From assembly GCA_041675325.1 (NCBI GenBank), contig JBAYUG010000001.1:124001-188000 (forward strand): DNA of 64,000 nt, given 5' to 3'. The notes below the pieces were generated by a model. The model was not told the DNA's origin. It made no database searches and saw only the letters and a program-made list of their open reading frames with translations. The translations under genes were made by a program, and so were the position numbers. Source of the DNA: CAIKZJ01 sp041675325 (GTDB lineage Bacteria; Bacteroidota; Ignavibacteria; Tepidaquicellales; Tepidaquicellaceae). Shown piece by piece: positions 22,101-27,536 of this stretch; within the stretch, counting starts at the first letter, position 1, and every line of letters begins with the position of its first letter.

Positions 22101-24181
22101 TAAACAATGGAACTCAGTTAAGTAGTGCTGTATTCGTTTCTGACGGTACTACTTCTGGTTCTCCGGGATATTTTAGTAATATCACGATTCAGAACAATAG
22201 TATTAATAAAGCATACATCGGTGTTTATGCAAATGGCGGTACATCTCCGCAAAACGGGTCAAATCTTACACTGTCCGATAATACGATTACTTCCTCGGGT
22301 GTAAACTCACTGGCATACATCGGGCTGTATATGCAGGGCGTCAGCGGCGCTACAGTATCAGGGAATGAAATTGCTAACTTTAGTAGCACTGATGCTCAAA
22401 ATGATGAGGGTATTTGGTTAGCTACCGGTACTATTAATGCTACCGTTGAAAAGAATAAAATTTATGCTCTTGGTTACAGCGGATTCGATGGATATGGTGC
22501 TCATGGAATTAGAATGAGTACGGGACAATTAAATGCGAATATTCTTGTTAAGAATAATGTTATATACAATATTACCGGCGACGGGTGGAGTTATACCTCT
22601 GCTGTCGGTGATAATCCTCTTGGCATTTATTTATCATCAACTCAAACCGGAATTAGTTTGTTTAATAACTCAATCAGCTTATACGGTAATACTCTTAATC
22701 AAACTGATGCTGTTTCTATTGGTATTTGTCTCGGCATTGGCTCTGTAGCTGATATCAGGAATAATGCTGTTGTAAACAAACTTGGACGATTAGCTTCTTT
22801 AGGTTTGGGTGCATGCGGTATTTATGCGCAAACTGATAATACTCAGTTTACGGATATAAACTACAATGATTATTTTATAAATTCAACAGGCTCAGGTATT
22901 AACGCAATAGGTAAACTATCTACTACAACTACCGCAGTTACCTTATCAGGGTGGAAAACAGCTACCGGCAAGGACATAAATTCAGTCTCAGCTGACCCTG
23001 GATTTACTTCAGATTCTAATCTGCAGCCTGATGTTAACAATACTAATTGCTGGAACATAAATTCAGGAGCTTATCCTTCAGCTTCAGTTTCAACAGATTT
23101 CCTTGGCAATCCTCGCAGTACTACTCTGGAAGGCGGCGCATCCGATATCGGCGCTTATGAATTTACTCCTACTTCACCGGCTGCACCCGTTACTGTCGGA
23201 GGTACTATAATTAACGGCGGAACTTCAACTATTATTTATGGCGGTGAAATTATTGCATCAATCACATGGAGTTCGTTGCTTGAAGCTACACTTCCTGATA
23301 ATATTACAGTTACTTACAAACCGGGAGTAAGTCCTTCAAATACTCCTATTGGAAGTAAATTTGCAAATGAAACAATTGAGATAACTGCAACAGGGGGTAG
23401 CGGATATACGTATGACCTGACTTTTAAATATAACCTTTCAAGACAGGGAACAATTACTTCTGAGGCAAACTTCAGATTGGCAAAGTATGATGGTGCTACT
23501 TGGTTCCAGTACCCTGCATTACCGAATCAGGTTGATAAAACTATTACAGTTACCGGTCTTAATTCATTCTCTGTATTTTCATTCGGAGATAATGACTTCC
23601 CGCTGCCGGTTCAGCTTGCTTCATTTACATCTTCTGTAAACAATAGGGATGTCAAGCTTGATTGGAAAACTGAAAGCGAAATTAATAATGCTGGCTTTGA
23701 CATAGAAAGATGCGTATTTGGAAGCAATCAATGGCTAAAAGCAGGATATATAGCAGGTAAAGGAAACTCGAATTCACCTGTAAACTATACCTTTGAAGAC
23801 AAGAAACTCAATAGCGGAAAATACAACTACCGTCTGAAACAAATTGACAACAACGGTAACTTTGAATATTTTGCTCTTTCAAATGCGGTGGAAGTAGGAT
23901 TACCGACTAAATTCGAACTTAGCCAGAACTATCCGAATCCGTTCAACCCCGTCACGAAGATAGACTTCTCACTTCCTCTTGATGCCAAAGTAAGCATTAA
24001 ACTTTATGACATCACAGGCAGAGAAGTAAAAACTCTTGTGAATGAATCAAGGACTGCGGGTTATTACACTGTTCAGTTCAATGCTTCAGACCTTTCAAGT
24101 GGTACTTACTTCTACAGGATAATGACAAAGTCTTCAAGTGCTGATTATATCATGACGAAAAAGATGGTGCTCGTCAAATAA
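19142..24181 (+). CDS. Large T9SS-exported surface protein with beta-helix (1679 aa)
   Basis: Third member of the array, with a different front end. A signal peptide (about 1-25, ending IFAQ) precedes about 580 residues of beta-sandwich material, including modules of the type 'DVGVQSVGSTGSKIYSSLTVNPTG' that resemble CARDB or Fn3-like domains. It then follows the shared plan: a 'GPAISYTPF' module (from about 605), the 'FNKVTGKNITFEK' junction, a charged linker (about 770-850), one beta-helix (about 858-1343, closing 'SDIGAYEF'), a 'PLPVQLASFTSS' module and the T9SS type A domain (about 1590-1679). The last 200 bases are nearly identical to those of the second giant gene, while the front ends differ, which suggests domain shuffling or local gene conversion. 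Predicted to be surface-anchored; ligand unknown. Confidence 0.92.
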   Translation: MRTNYFFRSLVIVLLMLITTGIFAQTDNNIMSLPTNNSAPFIRNLNNGNVQSPDVNLWAINGASTSGNVRGPVSSFTYQRSLYFISAAEMIAAGFPSGINFTTIGFSISTASLVSVSGNLKIYLQNANVTSFTKSTNWTTAVVDSMTLVNDGVLAGFNTTAAPYDVTLTNPTAFTYSGNGIWVAMEYQLTTAVSTGMAQFCTTVITNSLRSYQSNTSMSTTLGALSAFRPSTRFSYSWMNDLSVALIYTMGKNPVVYGFPHQVRALVQNASDTTLTDRMVYLNVTGANSFKDSLLVSSISPGSTQSVTFTSYTSSNVGNDSINVYVGPDNNNANNSKTQVQQVNTNTFSYSYKETADGGVGFTGNTGDFVAKFYTSSPSNINQIQVNFSTGGVTNLAVGIWDDNAGVPGTNLYTSSQFTSTAGAYTIIVNPPVNVTGNFYVGVRQNGTVNASFSFQTEAPIRSQTFFYTSPVGGTTWTDFSATGSNFRFMIEPRLQLANDVGVQSVGSTGSKIYSSLTVNPTGIVANYGANTNTFVVTRKIEPGGYVSTKTVTSLAGNATSNVTFDSWAYTSGNTYTVKDSTYLASDLNASNDTLSGSITPILDNTGPAISYTPFTSTTSTANRTLSGVSVIDQSPIDSVTLKRPRCYFKRNTDANTFEDNTSTTDGWKFVEADGTGGTSPFSFTLDYTLLNTGSGVAVGDVIEYFFIFQDVIPNISYKKGTLVAPPTKIALESTDFPITGLVDSYHITSTSALSGNYLIGLSLFNKVTGKNITFEKRTVREPVSVSSKSDAGSIVGNNNNVRGADISTTPPFYNGSKDMGSALSNEVEREYFVPFENGIPYIGKLFLNIPDGPDAGQYYATLTQAVNDLNTSGVSGPVNFLLTDALYNNEDLPIAIHNVAGTSDVNTVTIKPNTGINSEISGSSSANSIIKVFNSNYIIIDGSNTIGGTTRNLTLTNTTATAPSVVWFGSSGTTPVTNLTLKNCILNNGTQLSSAVFVSDGTTSGSPGYFSNITIQNNSINKAYIGVYANGGTSPQNGSNLTLSDNTITSSGVNSLAYIGLYMQGVSGATVSGNEIANFSSTDAQNDEGIWLATGTINATVEKNKIYALGYSGFDGYGAHGIRMSTGQLNANILVKNNVIYNITGDGWSYTSAVGDNPLGIYLSSTQTGISLFNNSISLYGNTLNQTDAVSIGICLGIGSVADIRNNAVVNKLGRLASLGLGACGIYAQTDNTQFTDINYNDYFINSTGSGINAIGKLSTTTTAVTLSGWKTATGKDINSVSADPGFTSDSNLQPDVNNTNCWNINSGAYPSASVSTDFLGNPRSTTLEGGASDIGAYEFTPTSPAAPVTVGGTIINGGTSTIIYGGEIIASITWSSLLEATLPDNITVTYKPGVSPSNTPIGSKFANETIEITATGGSGYTYDLTFKYNLSRQGTITSEANFRLAKYDGATWFQYPALPNQVDKTITVTGLNSFSVFSFGDNDFPLPVQLASFTSSVNNRDVKLDWKTESEINNAGFDIERCVFGSNQWLKAGYIAGKGNSNSPVNYTFEDKKLNSGKYNYRLKQIDNNGNFEYFALSNAVEVGLPTKFELSQNYPNPFNPVTKIDFSLPLDAKVSIKLYDITGREVKTLVNESRTAGYYTVQFNASDLSSGTYFYRIMTKSSSADYIMTKKMVLVK

Positions 24182-24268
24182 ACAGTGAACTGTGAGCAGT
24201 AATCAGTGAACAACAAACTGTGAATTGTAAACAGTAAGCAGTGAACAGTGGTAAGCAGTAAACAGTAA
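24182..24268 (+). repeat. Heptamer array after the stop codon
   Basis: Ten in-register 7-bp units start at the base after TAA (acagtga, actgtga, gcagtaa, tcagtga, acaacaa, actgtga, attgtaa, acagtaa, gcagtga, acagtgg). After a 3-base slip two more follow (gcagtaa, acagtaa). Confidence 0.88.
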
Positions 24269-24297
24269 TAAAGCAAGAAAGCGATAGTTAAACAGGG

Positions 24298-24326
24298 AGG
24301 CGGACAAAAGTCCGCCTTTTTGTTTA
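24298..24326 (+). terminator. Intrinsic terminator of the third giant gene
   Basis: An 8-bp stem (aggcggac / gtccgcct) with an AAAA loop precedes TTTTTGTTT. It matches the two other giant-gene terminators apart from the loop. Confidence 0.9.
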
Positions 24327-24380
24327 TACATCCATAATTTTTTCTTTTTTCTTACTCTTGCTACCAGCTATCAGCTAATA

Positions 24381-24578
24381 CCCCCCTATTATATATCACA
24401 AAATAATTGAAAATTCGGACATCCAATGAAAAAATCTTTTCTACGTTTAATGTACATTATTTTTTATGTGATTGTCTAATTTACTGTTTTTTCCTCACTT
24501 ATTTTTTTGAAATTATTTTTGAAAAATTTCGGCGATTGTCCGAATTTTCAATTATTTTGTGATATATAATAGAGGGGG
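24381..24578. mobile_element. MITE-like element with ~39-bp terminal inverted repeats
   Basis: The left arm (24381-24420) starts with a C-run, and the right arm (24538-24578) ends in a G-run. A 35-base block is perfectly inverted-repeated, and the tips differ by one base. The roughly 117-base core is AT-rich and has no open frame. The size and structure fit a miniature inverted-repeat transposable element. No target duplication beyond ATA/ATA is visible and no partner transposase is present, so mobility is inferred. Confidence 0.6.
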
Positions 24579-24622
24579 ATATCTGAACACAGTTTCCCGC
24601 TTCATTTTTGAAATATATTCAC

Positions 24623-24730
24623 TGTCAAATTTGTCAAAAAAACTAAATTCCTAATTAGGGTCTAATTAGTCTCTAATTGGTCTCTAATTAGCCTTGTGAA
24701 ATTCACCGTTTTTTACTGACAAATTCGTCA
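24623..24730. repeat. Four 11-bp tandem units bracketed by two near-palindromes
   Basis: Units ctaattagggt, ctaattagtct, ctaattggtct and ctaattagcct occupy 24651-24694 with an exact 11-bp period. They lie between TGTCAAATTTGTCA (24623-24636) and TGACAAATTCGTCA (24717-24730). The same 11-bp motif recurs, inverted, at 40101-40133. Phased protein-binding sites are one possible reading. Confidence 0.75.
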
Positions 24731-24790
24731 AAACTTGTTAACACGAAAGTTAAAAAAAGATAAAAGTCAGCCTCACGGACCTTTTCTTAA

Positions 24791-25330
24791 ATCCGCGAAC
24801 ATCCGTCAACTCCGTGTACCATCTTGTTTGAATTCTGGGTAATCACGAGTCACAGTTCACGCGTCACGGCTCTTAAACAAGTCACGCATCACAGTTCACG
24901 AGATACGGCTCTTGAATCAGTGTAAATCATATTCTTTCAGTGAATATCAGTGTGCAAGTTTTTTATAATACGTTCTATCCGCGAGCATCCGTCAACTCCG
25001 TGTGAATCCGTGTTCTATTTTGTTTGAATCCTGGGAAATCACGCGTCACAGTTCACGCAGCCTGTATGCCAGGGGTAGATTACGGCTCTTAAACAAGTCA
25101 CGCATCATAGTTCACGCAGCCTGTCTGCCAGGGGCAGATTATGGCTCTTGAATCAGTGTAAAGCATATTCTTTCAGTGAATATCAGTGTGCAAGTTTTTT
25201 ATATCACGTTCTATCCGCGAGCATCCGTAAAATCCGTGAGAATCCGTGTTCCATTTTGTTTGAATCCTGAGAAATCACGAGTCACAGTTCACGCGTCACA
25301 GTTCACGCGTCACGGCTCTTGAATCAGCTT
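24791..25330. repeat. Composite long tandem repeats (periods about 186 and 236 bp)
   Basis: Copies start with 'atccgcga.catccgt' at 24791, 24977 and 25213. Each contains 'tgtttgaatcctgggaaatcac'-like words, runs of heptamers (acgagtc, acagttc, acgcgtc, acggctc) and the dispersed element 'atcatattctttcagtgaat'. The second copy is longer because hairpin-forming inserts of about 24 bp (25059-25082 and 25118-25141) interrupt the heptamers. The third copy is partial. No coding potential was seen. Confidence 0.85.
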
Positions 25331-25409
25331 GCCGCAAATAAATTCCATTCGCATCTTGCAATAATTGACTCAATTAATTATTTTAATGGTATAAAGAAAG
25401 GAACAAGAC

Positions 25410-25841
25410 ATGAAAACTCTTAAAGAATGTTTAACAGACATAAGGCTGTTATTTGTAAAATCAGGAATGAGCGTGTATGAAGTAACTAAGTTTATGGATT
25501 TACACAATATCGGTGCTGTACCTGTACTTGATAAGGATTCGGGACTGCTTGGAATATTTTCCGAACGTGACCTGCTTAGAAGATGCATAGTTAAAGAAAT
25601 CGACCTGAAGAAAACATTAGTTGATGAAGTAATGACAAAAGAGGTAATCGTAATTGATGCAAGTGATTCGCCCGAGTATGCACTTCAAATTATGAAACAG
25701 CAGAACATAAGGCATTTGCCTGTTGTTGAAAACAATTCCCTGATAGGTATAATTTCAATGAAAGACATGATGCTTATCGACGTTAAGCTTAAAGAAGAAA
25801 AGATTGATATATTAAACACCTACATTCAGTACAACGGTTAA
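25410..25841 (+). CDS. CBS-domain pair protein (143 aa)
   Basis: This small cytosolic protein consists essentially of two CBS motifs (about residues 10-60 and 72-128), with typical 'GAVPVLDKDSGLLGIFSERDLLR' and 'RHLPVVENNSLIGIISMKDM' signatures. CBS pairs usually bind adenine nucleotides and act as energy or ligand sensors. No catalytic domain is attached, so the output must be a partner. An AAAGGA-type ribosome binding site lies just before the ATG. The next gene starts 3 bases after the stop and encodes a receiver domain, which suggests a two-gene signalling unit. The unit sits directly behind the repeat field. Confidence 0.88.
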   Translation: MKTLKECLTDIRLLFVKSGMSVYEVTKFMDLHNIGAVPVLDKDSGLLGIFSERDLLRRCIVKEIDLKKTLVDEVMTKEVIVIDASDSPEYALQIMKQQNIRHLPVVENNSLIGIISMKDMMLIDVKLKEEKIDILNTYIQYNG

Positions 25842-25844
25842 TTT

Positions 25845-26189
25845 ATGACAAGAAAGATTTTGCTGATATCTGAGGATAATGATTTTAAAGGATTCCTGAA
25901 AATCGCAGCGCTTACACTGACAAAGCTGAATCATCAGATTACGATTACGGAGGATAGAAACGACGGATATCTGGACTGGATGATTATCGACATGGATTCG
26001 GATAGTGAGTCTAATCTTGATTTTATTATAAACACAAGAAAATCAGTACCAAACAAAAACACAAAGATAGTCTCTGTTATAACTAACATAACAAACGAAT
26101 TAAGGGTAAGGCTGTTTCAATCGGGCTGTGACAGCATCATGACAAAGAAAGAATTCAGGGCAGCAGCAAATAACATACTGATATTTTAA
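25845..26189 (+). CDS. Stand-alone response-regulator receiver domain (114 aa)
   Basis: The protein looks like a single REC domain without an output domain. Hallmark residues can be placed: acidic pair E10/D11, phospho-acceptor D49 in 'MIIDMD', T80 and K101 in 'IMTKKEF'. The D-to-K spacing of 52 equals that of CheY. Overall sequence is otherwise divergent, so phosphorylation is plausible but unproven. It is probably co-transcribed with the CBS gene 3 bases upstream. No histidine kinase is encoded in the window. Confidence 0.75.
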   Translation: MTRKILLISEDNDFKGFLKIAALTLTKLNHQITITEDRNDGYLDWMIIDMDSDSESNLDFIINTRKSVPNKNTKIVSVITNITNELRVRLFQSGCDSIMTKKEFRAAANNILIF

Positions 26190-26218
26190 AAGCGATAGCA
26201 TCGTTTTTATGCTATCGC
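26188..26218 (-). terminator. Hairpin terminator between convergent genes
   Basis: A perfect 10-bp stem (gcgatagcat / atgctatcgc, 26192-26218) lies between the receiver gene and the hmgA stop. On the minus strand it is followed by TTTT, which fits termination of hmgA. It may also stop plus-strand transcripts, though no T-run follows on that side. Confidence 0.7.
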
Positions 26219-26231
26219 AGCAAAACTATTT

Positions 26232-27386
26232 CTATTCCTTCCAGCTTAAATAATATCCGGCATCGCTAATCTGCTTAGCATAATCTGTCAGCTTTAACGG
26301 TCGGAAAGTGTCCATCATAACCGCTGATTCTACAGTTTCAAGTTTTCCAAGAGCTGCCTCAACCGTTCCGGGATGCGGTCCGTGGGTTAGTCCGCCCGGA
26401 TGCAGGCTGATAGACGCATAGTCTATTCCCTTTCTGCTGAAGAAATTTCCGTCTGCATAGTAGAGCATTTCATCGCTGTCTATGTTGCTGTGATTATACG
26501 GCACTGTTATGGAAAGAGGATGATAATCAAGCATGCGGGAAACAAACGAGCATATTACAAAACCCGGTCCGTCAAAAGTCTGGTGAATAGGCGGGGGCAT
26601 ATGTATCTTTCCTGTTATGGGCATGAAATCATCAATATTAAATATCCACGGGAAATAGTAACCGTCATACCCGATAACATCAAAAGGATGATAATCATAA
26701 TGAACTGAATGAACTTTGTTTTCTTTCTTAATCTTAACAACATAATCCCCTTTTCCGGAATATGTCTTAAGTTCCTGAGGGACACGTATATCGCGCTCAC
26801 AATATGGCGAATGCTCGAGCAGCTGTCCAAACTCGTTGCGATACCTTTTCGGTGTTGTGATTGGTCCTGCCGCCTCAAATATCAGCAGACGCAGCGGTGA
26901 CTTGTGCACAAGCCTGAATATTATGCTTCTTGGAATCACAAGATAGTCGCCTTTTGTAAAATTCAATAGACCAAGATTGGTTTCAAGAGATCCTTCGCCC
27001 TCATGTACAAATATAAGCTCATCGCACGATGCATTTTTATAAAAGTAATCTGTTTGCTTTTCAGGACGGCAAGTGCTCATTATCACATCGCCGTTAAACA
27101 TTATCGGGTTTCTTCCGAAAACAAAGTCCGACTTAAACGGAGTATCTTTAGTTTTAAAATGATATGGGCGCAAACCCGCATCTGTCCATTCTTTTGGCGA
27201 AAGGTCAACAACTTCAGAATCAATCGAGTCTATTTTCGCTGGCGAATAGATGTGGTATGCATTCGAAAAAATACTGTCAAAACCAATCGTTGAGAAAAGT
27301 TCCTCTTTGTATAAAGTGCCGTCAGGCTGCCTGAATTGTGTGTGCCGCTTCTGCGGTATCTTTCCAAGTTTATGGTAAAATGGCAT
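26232..27386 (-). CDS. hmgA: Homogentisate 1,2-dioxygenase
   Basis: Fe(II)-dependent ring-cleaving dioxygenase of tyrosine and phenylalanine catabolism: homogentisate + O2 gives maleylacetoacetate. The N-terminus (HKLGKIPQKRHTQFRQPDG) and the 384-residue length fit the shorter bacterial HmgA branch. Likely metal ligands are in 'YNHSNIDSDEM' (H299, E306) and 'GGLTHGPHPG'. No other tyrosine-degradation gene lies nearby, so it appears monocistronic, divergent from recG and with its own hairpin terminator. Assignment is by remembered family similarity; a related cupin of other substrate specificity cannot be fully excluded. Confidence 0.88.
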   Translation of the reverse strand: MPFYHKLGKIPQKRHTQFRQPDGTLYKEELFSTIGFDSIFSNAYHIYSPAKIDSIDSEVVDLSPKEWTDAGLRPYHFKTKDTPFKSDFVFGRNPIMFNGDVIMSTCRPEKQTDYFYKNASCDELIFVHEGEGSLETNLGLLNFTKGDYLVIPRSIIFRLVHKSPLRLLIFEAAGPITTPKRYRNEFGQLLEHSPYCERDIRVPQELKTYSGKGDYVVKIKKENKVHSVHYDYHPFDVIGYDGYYFPWIFNIDDFMPITGKIHMPPPIHQTFDGPGFVICSFVSRMLDYHPLSITVPYNHSNIDSDEMLYYADGNFFSRKGIDYASISLHPGGLTHGPHPGTVEAALGKLETVESAVMMDTFRPLKLTDYAKQISDAGYYLSWKE

Positions 27387-27524
27387 AATGTTTTATTTAA
27401 GTTTGTACAAGATAATCATTATAACATTTTAATTCACAAAATAATTTTAAGCAAAAAGAATTCATAGCTTTGTTTATATTAACCGCCATCGAATTTATTC
27501 ACTTAATATCTTTTTTAAATTGCG

Positions 27525-27532
27525 TAACTTTG
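27525..27532 (+). promoter_or_regulatory. TAnnTTTG promoter element before recG
   Basis: TAACTTTG matches the Bacteroidota -7 consensus TAnnTTTG and ends only 4 bases before the recG ATG. If used, transcription would begin at or next to the start codon and the mRNA would be nearly leaderless. No good -33 TTTG was seen at the usual distance. Confidence 0.5.
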
Positions 27533-27536
27533 TGCA

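Noticed and set aside
24381..24578. Large inverted repeat as a simple terminator
   Set aside because: Arms of ~39 bp around a 117-base core, and a proper terminator already present at 24298, do not fit.
24651..24694. Replication-origin iterons
   Set aside because: No DnaA-box-like cluster, dnaA, dnaN or gidA neighbour, or rep gene was seen.
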